Assembly: GCF_026914185.1 (NCBI RefSeq)
Contig: NC_070570.1
Span: forward strand, 5,208,001 to 5,272,000
Source of the DNA: Puccinia triticina
Lineage: Eukaryota; Basidiomycota; Pucciniomycetes; Pucciniales; Pucciniaceae
Reading direction: 5' to 3'
DNA length: 64,000 nucleotides
The notes under the pieces were generated by a model. The model searched no databases, was not told where the DNA came from, and saw only the letters and a program-made list of their open reading frames with translations. Position 1 is the first letter of the stretch. Each line of letters starts with the position of its first letter. Of the stretch, positions 34,101 through 46,012 are shown piece after piece. A program made the translations under genes and the position numbers.

Positions 34101-37100
34101 TCGGGATAGCTCGAAAGCGGGACGGAGCAGTGGTACGGGGGTCATTCGCACCAGTTTACTCAGTCTCTGGAGTGGCGATCGCAGTAGTTTGGGCAGCAAG
34201 AGAGTCGTGTCGCGGAGGGTCAGTAGGCAACTTGTACTTGATCACAGAAGGAAGGCAAGCGGACGGAGCAGTACCGAAAGTGCGTCCAAGGCCGAAGTAA
34301 GACCGCCTCGGAAATTGAAGAAAAAGCCAAAGAGGACATTCCGGGATAACAACAGTAGTTCTTCGTCTTTCGGATGCGCCTTTGACGAGGAAGATGAATA
34401 CACGTACGAACTGGAAGACCCTCACGTAGACTTGAGTCTTCCGGTCAAACTTCCGGGATTATCTGATTCGAGCAACCGTCATCTCTCAATGCTCTTACCA
34501 AGTAAGTCTACTCTAAACCTCGTTGTTGTATTTATTGCTCTGGTCGCTAATGCTTAGGTTGTTGTAATAGAATCTTCTATGCAACAAAAACGGTCAACCT
34601 GGAGCGTTAATAACAGCTCACCCAGGCCCTCCGCCGAAAAAAGCCAGAAGCGTCGGGACCTTCAAATCTTCCAATCACGCTTCACATCTCAAGATGCCCC
34701 CAATTGCGATAGTCCCGAAGCGGCCTACCACGATGAAGTGGATCACGAACCCAAGCTGCTAAGTGAACAGCCCTCGATGGACTGTGTGGGATTCAATCAA
34801 GATAGAACCTGCTCGCCTCTGTCTTCTGAACAAGCCCACAAAGCGCAGACAATTCTTGAACCACAGACGATCTGGATGGGTGACGGCTCTCAGAGGCAAA
34901 TCTTGGTGGCTGGTGGCTGTTTGCAGGTTGCCAAAAAGATCCCTTTCCCCAGCTTCGAAGATGACGTAGAGTTTAACCAGAATGCAACTCTTGAACAGCC
35001 ACCCTTGTCCGCTGAACTCTCACCCCCCAAGCCCGTCAGCAAGCCCATCGACCAGCCAACACACTCAACAAATCGAATCAGCACATTCCTCCGGACTCGG
35101 AAATTTGATGATGAGCTAGAGGATGACGAAGACGAGCAGGTCAGTCCCCACGACTGCTCTACTCGGACCACTAGCTTGAGCCAAAATCAGGAGCGTGGAA
35201 TGTTGTCACCTGTCGGTATCGCTAGTTTGCAAGATTCTCCAACTCTCGGGCGCGGTCGTCGGTCTTGGCAAAGACCCATGTTGCACGGTTGCTCCAAGTC
35301 ATCCCGATCCTCAAGCGCCGGCAGACCGCATTCGACGCCTGGTTTACTACTGGTTGCACCCTCAGACGTTAGTGAGAAAGATGACTCATACTCGAGTTCT
35401 TCGGGTGCCGGCACACGAAACTCTCAGGAAATTCAGCAAATGTATCTGGGCGTCCAACGTTGTGAAGGATTGGGTAACAAGATGTTTGGCTCCTCAATTA
35501 ACATTCCTCAGCACACTCAGGAATCTCCCGTCGGTCGTCGCGCCACTTCAGCAATAATCTCGAGTAGCACCGCTCGTCTATTCCCACTCAGTCCCACTGG
35601 AAGCTGTCCCAGTCCAAGTTCTCCTCCTATTCGGGCTCAGTCCCCACCAAGCACTGCCCCTGCGGACGATATTGCTGATGAACTCCAAGCCTCGTCTCCC
35701 CCCGCCTTGACGTCGACCAGGTCGTCCTTGCTCAAGTGCGAGAGAGTTGCTCAGTTCGAGGAAGATGACCTGACCGAAATGACAGATGTCCTGGACTGTG
35801 GTGAAGAAACTCCCCAGAATCATTATCTCAAAGATGACGCTCCCACTAAACTTGCGAGTAGCCCGACCTACAACACATGCAAGCTTTCCAAAGAAGATGG
35901 GGATGGGGATGACACTGTTATTGACACAGTGGCCGACAAAGCCTTGCGCCAAGAAATCGCTCGGTTGGAACGCGTTAGAGGAAAGTGGTTGAAGCTCTGC
36001 CTGGAAGTCGAGGATGTCTTGAAGAGAAGTCGCGAAAGATGGCCTGATCAGGACAGATCCATCGAGGTTCTCAAAGGTAAATAACACTCACAAAAGAATC
36101 CCAGCCTTGACCCAAGTTGACCTGTTATCTCTCCACTTTTTTGCCGCTAGACTTTGTCAATCCTACCACAAGATCATCGATCGACACATTCTTGGAAAAA
36201 TCTCGGCGCCTCTACAAGGAAACATCGGGACTAAGTTTCGCGGCACACCGGGGAGATCAGTTCACTTCTGAAAGTGAAGCCCAAGAATTGACTCCACCCC
36301 CCAGGCACCCATTCGGTCGACAGTCAATCGTCTCCGCGTCGGCCGGCAACCTTCGTCAAAGGACACGTGGCCGGGAGAGCACCACCAGTCGGCAGTCGTT
36401 CCTGACTCCCTCCAAACCCAGAGGCGCTAAATCACAGGGTTCGAAAGCCTTCCCTCTCCTCATCACATTGCCAGTTCCCTCCGCCTTTGTGTCTCCTGAA
36501 CGCTTCCGCGGATGTGCAAAGGCACCTCAGTCCGAACAGGGTCCACGGGTTTTGAAGATCAGCAACAGGTCCCGCTGCCCTGGCCCCCGTCAACCCACCA
36601 TCTCTAATGGTCTGGCAAGTCCAGGTATCAAGCTAATGAATGCTTGCGACCGACGAGGACGGATGATGAGCGGGGCCAGTAGCAGCAATGTTAGCATCGC
36701 TTCCAATGGAAAAGTGATTTTGGGCGAGCGATCAGTCAACCAATTGGCCGATCGAACTCTGACCACTGGGGAGAAGAAGCCCACGAACTTCTCCCCCAAA
36801 CTTTCTGGCAACAACACACCGACGAGCGCCAGAACCGTTGGCAGTCTCGGCAGGGCCAGTCGGCCCTCGACGGGCAAATGGGGATCGGAGAACGAGGGCC
36901 CTCTCTGGACTAGTGTGAGTGTCAGGGAGACCCGAAAACCGTGGCGCAGGAGCATCCTCAACCAGGAGATATTGCCCCGTGAGCCACGATTGAGCTTGGC
37001 GGACTCCGCTACCGGCTCAGTGGGTTCCGCCGCCGAGGAGGTCGGCGTGCTTGTCGCCGCCGGTGAACAGCCGAGCGAGTTCTCATCGTAAGCCTCTTTC

Positions 37101-37237
37101 TCTGCTCGATACTCCTTCCTTCCTTCCTTTTACTGCCGCTGACCTTCCGCTTCTCTCTTGCCTACAGCGGGTTTCATGTCTCCGGCAGTCTTCGTCTCAA
37201 GCACCGTCGCAGACTTCACCAGATCAGGGCCGAGTGA
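31104..37237 (+). CDS. Large Ser/Arg/Pro-rich disordered protein, 1913 residues, unrecognised
   Basis: Six exons with phase-consistent introns: 31104-31278, 31372-33474, 33551-34501, 34571-36076, 36151-37087, 37168-37237. The start MDRPKLFPGVFLKFDSSHAP is chosen because upstream in-frame sequence is CT-rich leader. The protein is dominated by Ser, Pro and Arg with many RxxS and SP/TP sites (FRKFSRSHSISS, TPIRRANPERF, SISRGHTPRSASSP), suggesting heavy phosphorylation, acidic patches (EENEEEELLA, DDELEDDEDEQ), and one short predicted coiled coil near 35940-36070 (LRQEIARLERVRGKWLKL). The C-terminus is basic (GSLRLKHRRLHQIRAE). No signal peptide, membrane span or catalytic domain. It could be a cell-polarity, cortical or regulatory scaffold, but that is only a guess from composition. 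Confidence 0.8.
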
Positions 37238-38150
37238 CCGTCTTCTCCCTTCTCTAGCACCAATTCAAGTGCTCAAGCTCATAACAAAAAACAACAACAC
37301 AAACACGTACATAATAAACCCTTTTTCCCCTATATCTCTAATACCTTTGTGTGTGTACAAATCAACTTAAAAACCAAAAATATACATCGCTTGTTTCTTT
37401 TCTGCTTTCTTTCTCTTGATTCCCTTCGCTTCCCTCTCGCTCTCGGAAAGAAAAGTATTTCAACTCTCAACCCCCTCTCCCCCTACATAAAAAAACTCAA
37501 GAAAAAAAAGTGTTTTCTTTCTTCAAAGAGAGCGTTGCTCGTCTTGGTCTTTCTTCTTCCTTGCCTACTAAATAATGCTTTTTTCTGTATTTCTTCAATA
37601 TCTTCTTTCTGATTGATTTTTTTTTCGATCTGTTGTTGTTTCTTTTCTCTTGTCCTTCCAAACCAAGCCTTTATACGCCTATGTTACCAACACACAAAGT
37701 GTTGATATCTAGCTCTTCGTTTTCTCTCTCTCTTGCATCTCATCTCCCCCATACATCCATCCATAACCACATTCGTTTTTGATCTCACATTCGTTTTTTT
37801 GTTGGCTCCGACATTCGTTTCGTCCTCCCTGATCATATTATCTTTCCATACCATTCATCATTCTCCCCACACAACCCCATTTCCTTGCCAGTGCTTTGGC
37901 CCGTGCGTCAACCTCTTCTTTTCGTCGTACCTAATTATACACCTTCTTCTTGAGTCGAGTCGAGTTTCTTCCCCTTCTTCAACGTAATAATTATTTGCAT
38001 TGCTTATACTATTCTTTCAGTGTGTTTCATTTCATTGTGTTTTATCTGTCCATTACCGTGTGTCTAGTGTGCCTCCCATTGATTATAGACAATGGGTCTT
38101 CTTTGGTACATAATACTAAAAAAAAAATCAAATAGACGCCTATCCATGGT
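37238..38150. other. 3' flank, CT-rich, no gene seen
   Basis: Pyrimidine-rich AT-rich sequence after the stop codon; AATAAACCC-type sequence at 37312 could serve 3' processing. Confidence 0.35.
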
Positions 38151-38340
38151 ATCTTGTCATTTCTATATTAGAAAACAGTGAGCAGGTATGGTTGTCATTG
38201 CTATGTTACATTTTGTTGGCTCCAGTGGAGGAGCTTCTACTCATGGTGCTGATCAGTACTCAATGCTTTTTGACTGCAGGCATCATCAGTCCTAGGCTGT
38301 ATCAAACTTGATTTATAGCAATGATGGATGTACATATTAA

Positions 38341-38580
38341 GGGGGGGGGGTCAGAATTGAAATTTGCAAGGTGTTTCTGAACAACTTTTTTTTTTAAATT
38401 GATGAATTGGGCTGATTTACCAGAAGTACCTCCATGTGGACAGATTTCAACAATTCAATTCTTTTTGATCATAAACACCTTAGAATTGACTCCTGAGTTT
38501 TGTAATATTCAATTGTGAGCCCCCTATCAATTCAACTCCAAAGTTTTGTAAAATTCAATCATGAACCACCCTCTTACAGT
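38341..38580. repeat. G-run and two diverged tandem copies near AATTCAACTCC
   Basis: A run of ten G at 38341, then AATTGACTCCTGAGTTTTGTAATATTCAA repeated as AATTCAACTCCAAAGTTTTGTAAAATTCAA about 55 bases later. Possibly a small degraded element. Confidence 0.4.
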
Positions 38581-39516
38581 GTGCTGGGTTCATATAAAGG
38601 TCTCAGAATGATAATTGGATTGGTTTGGGCTGCCTGTGGGATAGCCCAGCTTAACCCACTTCAATTCTGGACAGACAGGGCCGGGTGAAAACACCCCAAC
38701 CTTGTTCCTAGCCTAAACAGGTGTTGGCAATGACATGGTCATGGGTGGGCTTTGAGCAGATTGGGTCAAGCGGGTAGCCCACATGGGGTAGCTTAAATTC
38801 AAGGGTACATATGAAGATCAGAAAGGCACTCATGGTTTTCATTTCTAAAGAAGATTTGCTCACTTGAAAATACACAACCAACATTTTTAATTGATACTAA
38901 AGATATGTTGTTGTTTTATTTTGTTCAGGAGGGACATGTAAGATGTAATAATAATGAAAATAAGGATGGAAAGCAGGGGCTAAGAATAAGAGAAAAAGAT
39001 ATTCTAGTTATTCTCCATCCAGTCTTAAGATCACAAGAGAGCCTCAATGTTCCCTTCATTGAGGTAGCAGCGGTAGCTATCCAGGACCCGGCCCCCATAT
39101 TTCATGGACTAAATACTGAAAAACACCAAACCTGCACTCCAGGTTCCTCCAAAATTAACCAAGACCTGCAAATCAAATATTCTGGAGCACCTGGTCTGGT
39201 GGAATACTCAATGGTATGATGTAAATTCAAAATGGTTCAGATGAACTCCAAAGATGATTCATCTGGACCAAAGATAATCCATCTGGAGTCGTAGTTTTTA
39301 CGATTTTTCTTCATCGACGAAATTTAGAAATAATTGTCTTTCTTTTGAAAAATAGAATAGATTTGTAGTATGTACATGGTAAGATATGCCCCAAAAGTTA
39401 TGTATCTACAGCATTATGTTAAAAAATATGTATGATAATGAAAAATGAAAATAAAAGGAGGCAGTGAGCCAAGGTCTGCATCTTCGTGTGGTTAAAATAT
39501 GTTTGACAAGAGTAGA

Positions 39517-40179
39517 TTAATAAATACGACATCGATTTGCTTTTTTCCAGCAGTATCTAGCCAATGCCCTACAGCTGCCTTGAGAGGCGCAGCGAACTGG
39601 GGCTCTGCATCGTCTTGGGATGATGCATCGAGGATTTCTGGCAAAGAGACCTCCACCGGCTTTGGATTTTACGGGTTGACTGAATTCAAGATCTTCACTG
39701 TTCGGGAAACCTGAGCCGTGTTGAAGATGTCCAGTTGATGCGCTTCCTTGAAGTCCGGCAGGTGCAGGAGTGTACATATTGGAGTCGACCTGGTGACCTG
39801 GGCCAACCGGAACACCAGAAATGGGATAGGAAGCTGCGCCTGTCTGGCGGCTCGTATGATCCGGAGGTCCTCCGCTTGGCTGAGCATAAAATTCGCTAGG
39901 GTGAATGATTTTACCGATTTGAGGACCTGCGTAGCTCTGGGTCTAGTAGATGAAAAATCATGTTAGATACTTGAGAAAATGAAGTGAAAAAAGTGTATCA
40001 CATACAATGGGATTATTCACAACGTGGGGGGCATCGCTGGCGCTATAATCCTCCAAGCCAGGTATGTGGGAGGGAAAGCCTTGCGATTCATAGCCACCTT
40101 GCAAGTCAGTTTGTTGATTCGAAAGTGTGTTTGTTGCGGAAGAAAGAAGCAACATGGTGTACAAAGCAAAGCTGTTCAT
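39517..40179 (-). CDS. Secreted protein with Cys-rich basic C-terminus, effector candidate
   Basis: Exon 1 (40179-40006) begins with a signal peptide (MNSFALYTMLLLSSATNTLS) and ends VVNNPI. A 63-base intron (GTATGT...CTAG, 40005-39943) leads to exon 2 (39942-39517), in phase, giving 199 residues. The middle is Gly/Ser/Pro/Gln-rich (QPSGGPPDHTSRQTG, HGSGFPNSEDLEFS). The last 40 residues are strongly basic with six cysteines at close spacing (PRCIIPRRCRAPVRC, GSCRALARYC, NRCRIY). The layout is secretion signal, disordered spacer and compact Cys-rich module, as in rust effectors and antimicrobial-like peptides. No family recognised. The second exon is open through its whole length only in this frame. 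Confidence 0.65.
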
Positions 40180-40365
40180 GTTTAATTTCTATCGATGTGG
40201 GGAAGTCTGCAGAGAGTATTTCAAGCGTTTCGGTGTGATTGCTTGCGAGTGATGGTGCGGTTTATCGCTTGATTCAAATAAATTCGAAAGAGATTGAAAA
40301 GAAGGGTTGTGTCTGCGCTTGAGGGTGGGGCGATGAGAGTTGACAATACTGGGCAAATGTGACTG

Positions 40366-40374
40366 TTATATATT
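40366..40374 (-). promoter_or_regulatory. TATA box of the Cys-rich secreted protein gene
   Basis: TATATAAC on minus, about 190 bases before the ATG at 40179. Confidence 0.35.
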
Positions 40375-42626
40375 GCCAATTTCAAGAGTAAGTGAGGTTG
40401 GGAGAAAGCGGTTTGGAGGCATCCACTAATTAGCCTGGACCGGTCTGAGTCCGGCTGATATTACGGACCAAGAAATTGAGGGTATTTGACCAACCTTTGA
40501 TTCAACTGGAAGGATAGAACTGGCTGCTCAGAGTACTCGATCCACCGCAACAAGGAAAGAATGTCATTGACTGCTGTTAACCTATCAACCACATACAAAC
40601 ATCCAACCCGGTCTGTTGTGGGGAGCAACAGGCAGAATGTAGAGGTTGCTGAGTGAGAACTCCGTTTTTCGCATAGCATATGTTCCCATTTTTCTTCCCG
40701 CAATCCTGTGCAAGCGCTGGTGCGAAGAACCCTAGCATGTTTGTGTTTTCCCCAAGATGGTTGACTTTAACACAACGCGTACTGTATCCAAGAAAGTTAA
40801 AGGCTCCGCGACTGGTAGGAGGCTTATGTTCAAACAGTTCTCAATACATACTCGAATCTTTCAGGGTACCTCACGATGGCATGCTTATACAAGCCCCTGA
40901 TGGCACTGGTAGTTAGAAATTTGAATGATAAAAATTCAAATAGAAATAGATGGGATTCTGTGAAACCTGACTATTTTCTTTGGCAATGCCTTTGCCTAGC
41001 ACCATCCAAAACTAAAACTTTTGAATTTGCAAATTTGGTGAGGATGGAGGCAATGTGAGAAGGCCTATTTCATACTTCACATTTTTGGTAGCTAATTTGT
41101 CTTCAAAGAAAAGTTATTTCAAAAATTAATTTTTCCCTATCAAATCTGGAAAACCTTACAGACTACAAGAACTTGTTAGTTTATTCAGGGAATGAAAAAT
41201 TGGACTCTTGTTTTTTGGCCGAAGTCAGTACCACAGCCAGTCGCGTGGGCTATCCGCTAGTTCACCTTGGCGTAGTTCCTGGTACAAAGCCGTTAGCGGT
41301 AGCGCCGTAACGGGCCGTTACGCTTCGCTAACGGGCTCTAACAGAGTTATCCGCCTTTTTAGTGGTTACATACATAGCACTGCTAGCGCCGATAGCGCCG
41401 ATAGAGGCCTCCTTATCTCCAGGGGAGCCCGTCGGTGGTAGCGGGCAATCACTCACCGCTAATGGAGAACCCCGGCAGCAATAGGTAACTCCACTATGCT
41501 GCACTAACTGAAAGCAGTTTAGCAGTCCACAGTTGACAGGTGCGCTGTGGTGCGCAATACCACACTCACAGTGGCAAGATTCAGTCATGGCGGTTCTGCA
41601 AGTTTCAAAGTTCCGCTCCGCCTCCGCCTCAGTATTTAATATGATGTGTGTGTTTGACCTCAAGATGCTTCATGGTTTGCAAGATCAAGATGGCGCACTC
41701 CCACATAGTCCAGGTTACGGTGTTTTGTGATCCGCTCCGCCTCCGCCTCTGCTCCGCTCTGACAGTTTCTTTTCCTAATTATGTCATCATGTTTTGTCTC
41801 CTGTCTTTTTCTCATGTATGTATGTAGTGTGTCTGGGTGTATGATGACATGTCCCACAAGATGTCACAACTCCAGAGTCTGAGTTCTGCACAAACTCAGA
41901 TGATGAGGGGCATGGACCTTCTCTGAACCATATCTTTTGTTTTTGTTTCACTTCTTCTGAGAGTGGCACTTTTCCCATATAAAGGTGATTGATTAAGCTT
42001 GCAACATTGGCTGTTCACAACTCCAGCACTTGCCAATGATTTTATCATCTGGGTATGATCAAGGAGAAGTGTTATGTTTCATTGATATTTGTATGCATTC
42101 AGTTTGAACTCAACATTTGGGGATGCCCTGAACATGAAAAAACTCAGATGAAAATTGAACATAGTTCCACATAAATCTACAGATTGTCTAAAAAATCAAG
42201 AAGAGAAATCAATGTGTGAGAGAGGGAAAAAAAGAAATGAACAGCATGATAAATAAATTAGTACCAAAGCCAAGCAAGGACACAGAGGGACAAAGAATGG
42301 CTTGGGCCAACAGCAGAAAAAGTCTAACAACAGACCAGATAGTCACTCAAAGAGTCTTAAGTGTTGTAAAAGTGAGTCTCAGAAGAGGCTCAAGTGCCCT
42401 CAGAGGATGCAGTTAGTTCAGGACTATGGATATTTATTTCTTGGTATCAAGTGTAGTTAGATATACTTGTCAGCTGGTGCTCTCTTGTGGAGAGCAAGCT
42501 GGAAAAAATAAAGGATAATTCTTGATATGAATTATTGAATAGAGAGATAGATACAAAGTATAGTAATAAGAAAGATATAAGAAAAGAAGGATCAAAGGTG
42601 AATAATTCATGTTTATTTGTATCTAT
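40375..42626. other. Gene-poor stretch with degenerate repeats
   Basis: Includes a GC-rich block at 41250-41460 with CGTTAGCGG/CGTAACGGGCCGTTACG motifs like those at 1.9-2.5 kb, and two copies of CCGCTCCGCCTCCGCCTC (about 41612 and 41731). Short frames lack features. Confidence 0.4.
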
Positions 42627-42787
42627 TATGGTATTCAAAATTGCATATGTCACTATTTACATAAAATCATAAAACCAATTTTTGCTGGGAGATGTCAGCG
42701 TGCATAAAACTTAAAGTGACATCTCCCAGCCAAAATCGCAGTTTATGATTTTATGTAAAAAAAAATTTATGCAATTTTGAATACCAT
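42627..42787. repeat. Long inverted repeat (about 70-base arms, 20-base loop)
   Basis: The left arm TATGGTATTCAAAATTGC...GCTGGGAGATGTCA (42627-42697) is matched by TGACATCTCCCAGC...GCAATTTTGAATACCATA (42718-42787). Either a fold-back MITE or a hairpin RNA source. Confidence 0.85.
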
Positions 42788-43555
42788 ATATGCTATTATA
42801 GCGGATTGTTGCTAGTCTAGGAAGACTGAATTAGCCGGTAAATCTGGCCTCTTCAATAAAATATATCAAAGAAAAATTGAGATATGTTTCAGATCACAAT
42901 AGTTTATAGTTGTCTAAAGAGCACAACGGGTTATTACTATCAAACCCAGAGATTTGATGATATATATCAATAATGTAGATGGAAAGAAGTATAAAAGGAA
43001 AAGGGGATCCAAGGTAGATTTAAATGATCTATCTATAGGGATAATTATTCAATGGTTGTGACTTACAGCTAATTTAGAGGTCCACACGTGAGTTAATAAG
43101 ATCCCCAAACACCTACAATTTGGATGAGTTACTATTTTGGATAGATAATAATTAGTCAGAGGGAGTAGTCCTAGAAGAAAGCTTCTCTAAGGGAATCTTA
43201 CTACTATTTGACAAGGTTAGAGTTAGACCGTTAGTATTAATAGGTTGTTATTTTTGACAAGCCAGTAAAGATGTAACTGTAAGGGTTGAAATCGGGTACA
43301 GATTTCTTTTGAAGAATATTTTGTTCTGGTTAGCTCTGAGGAGCTGCTTCCTTCTCTTGATCAATCATCTCTTTGCTAGCCAACTCAGGAGTAATCAATG
43401 TCATCATCTTGCTTCATCTTAGCCCCTGAGTTGACTCTGTCTATACTGCAGCTCTGTGTTTTCTGTTTGTACTGTTTACTTTTGTTTTTTTCTATTGAAG
43501 CGCTCTGCGCTTTACTTAGTTTTAGCGCTTGCACTCAATCTATCATGCCATATTA
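42788..43555. other. AT-rich intergenic, no gene seen
   Basis: No open frame of note and no clear repeat. Confidence 0.4.
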
Positions 43556-43773
43556 GGGGGTTTCAAAATTGGCCAGGTGCAACTTGCATGCACTTTTGCA
43601 AGTTGGTGTTCAAGTTGATTCTTGAACACTGAGTTGCAAAAGTGCATGAAAGTCACATTGTACTACACCCCCCAAATCTGCTTGAAGGTTTTTTGAAAGT
43701 TGGTGTTCAAGAGAAGCCTTGAACAACTTTCAAAATTACAGGAAAGTCATACATGGCCAACTTTGAATCCCCC
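43556..43773. mobile_element. MITE, 218 bases, TA target duplication (Tc1/mariner type)
   Basis: Ends GGGGGTTTCAAAATTGGCCA and TGGCCAACTTTGAATCCCCC are inverted with a few mismatches and are flanked by TA on each side. Internal nested hairpins: GCACTTTTGCAA...TTGCAAAAGTGC and GAAAGTTGGTGTTCAAG...CTTGAACAACTTTC. Confidence 0.8.
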
Positions 43774-44125
43774 TATAATTCCTTATTGATTCCAGCGGCT
43801 CCTGCGGTTCTGGCGCTAGCACTTCTTCACGGCTTCTATGCCATATCTTGTATACAGTTATATTCTTGTTTGAAACCTTTTGGACCTTTATAAAGTCTCT
43901 AAGGTTGACAATACTACCTAAAAAGTGTTCAACTTTTTGGAACAGAGTTGAAGAATAATGAATGAGAAAAGGAGTGACTTATATGTGAGACAAAAAGAGA
44001 AAAAGGAGAGCAAGATTGAGTGAAACAACACATGATTTTTAGTTGGTTGTTAATTACAATTGTAGGAAATCAGCCATCATGTGCAATTTTCTTGACAAAG
44101 AAAGAAAGAGAAGGACTATGCAGAA

Positions 44126-45939
44126 TCAAGAAATTTTAGGATACAGGACTCCTAGAATCTGTTGAATTGTATCCAATTGATGGAGATATGAAGTATGTAT
44201 CTTTTCAAGAATCTGTGGGTTTTGTTTGCTTAGTGCAGTTATTTCATCCAATTCATGTTGGTGGAAGAAGTTTCCTAACCAGCTTGCTAAAACAAATGCT
44301 TTGATATCATTCATATTTGTTAAAGGATGATTTTTTGAACCAGAACTGTATTGAATCAACACTATCCAGAGTGAGCTGAATTTGTATGAACCCCAATTGC
44401 CAGTCACATGATGAACTGGCCCCACCATTGGGAGTCTGTTGTTACTTCTGATGATCTTATTAGCAAACCAGAGGATGAGATCTGACAACCTTGCAAATTC
44501 TACCACTTTTCTTGGTAATTTAAACAATTTGGAAAATTGCAAGTAGAGCAAAGAAACAGATTCAATTATCTCTTCCATGGTGTGCCTTAAAGCATCTGGT
44601 GCAATGGGCTCTCCTGTTTGAGACTTCAAAATTTGTACATTGTTACAACTAGAAATTCCAACTGGTAATATTGGGTTTTCATCTTTCAAGGAATATCTGG
44701 AAATTTCAGGAAGATTATTCCAAGTTGGGTTGATAATCTTCCTAAACTTTTCAAGCCCGCATTTTATTTCTGATTCCTTTGTTTTTATGCCCTTTGCATT
44801 CATATTCAGAAGAAGCAAAAAGAGTCGGTGGACTTTTGGTTCCATATGGATTTGTTGATTCAGACTGATTGTCATCCCAGTTTTGTGTGTTAATTGCAAG
44901 TCTGAAATCATAAAAGTGCATGTCAGGGTTTATAATCAATTGGAGGGATCTTATAAACATTGTTTCAAAAATCAAGAGAGAAAAGCTCACCATCAAGATT
45001 TTTATGATAAGCATTTATCACATCTGAGGCCACTTCATCTGCAGATCTGGTATCTTGGCAGAAGAAGTCCAGCAGCTTCACCTGTATCTCTCCAAGTGTA
45101 GCTTTTGAAAAGTCTCCTTGCATCAACATAATATGGGGGGAACCCCAAATTGGAATACTTTTGTCAGGTGAAAATATTTGGTTATTCACCCAGTTGAAGA
45201 GGTTTTGAAAGTACACTGTGAGTATATGGTCACCATTCTGGCCTTCAAACTTGCTGAACTCTTGGACTTTCAAAGCATATATTGATTGAATCAACTTCTG
45301 ATATTGGATTCTGATTTTTTCCAATGGCCGGATACTCTTATTGGGACTTAATATTTTTATGAATTGATCTTTACCATTGAAGTAGAACCCTAAGGGATAA
45401 GACGGGTGTTTTAATTTTTTCAGATTCATTCGTACAAAGGAGTCTGGTGGCTCAATTCCATTGGTAAAATCCTTAAAGCACTTCAAGAGCAGAGGAGGGA
45501 GCAAGTCGTACTTCAAAAGGGTTCTGGTGGAAGGTAAGTTGGGCTGACTGCTACCTTTTGAAATTGAAATATTCATATTTTCACAACTTGATGACGGGCC
45601 AAAGCCAGCGGTGTCATGAGGATGTTTAGTGTTTGATATATTGTTTTGCAGAGCCAAAGTCTGAGCTGGTTCTGTATAAACGGCGGGAGCAGAACCTTCT
45701 TTGGATTTTGTCGGCTGGGCTGCATTCTGTTTTCTCAACTTGACTACTACTTCACTTGGAATAGGACCGGCGAATCTGGCTACGCTTTCATAAAATACTT
45801 GAAGCGCATTCGCTGGTTCATTTTCCAACTGCAACAGATTCCCTATGGACAAACTTATAGCTGGAATACTTGTAAAAGTATAAATTACTGCACCCAAAGC
45901 AATCCTTGACTGATTTTTTGGAATGAGCGGGAAGTACAT
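44126..45939 (-). CDS. Hypothetical protein with N-terminal hydrophobic segment, 574 residues
   Basis: Exon 1 (45939-44991) and exon 2 (44901-44126) are joined by an 89-base GT-AG intron in matching phase (GATG/GTGAGC; TTTCAG/AC). The N-terminus has a hydrophobic stretch at about residues 14-33 (ALGAVIYTFTSIPAISLSIG), a possible signal peptide or anchor. A Ser/Asn/Pro-rich region follows, then an ordered, Leu-, Lys- and aromatic-rich part (LLKYDLLPPLLLKCF, PLGFYFNGKDQFIKIL, LFNWVNNQIFSP, DLILWFANKIIRSNNRLPMV, GNWGSYKFSSLWIVLIQ, ASWLGNFFHQHELDEITAL). I recognise no domain; it looks like a rust lineage-specific family. Codon use is AT-rich, unlike DCP1. No defects seen. Confidence 0.72.
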
Positions 45940-46000
45940 TTTTAATATTGGCTGGCGATAACAGTGCCAGGCCGTGTGGTACTTGTCCGGCCTTGATTGC

Positions 46001-46012
46001 TATACTTATAAA
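46001..46012 (-). promoter_or_regulatory. TATA-like element upstream of the 574-residue protein gene
   Basis: TTTATAAGTATA on minus, about 65 bases before the ATG at 45939. Confidence 0.4.
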
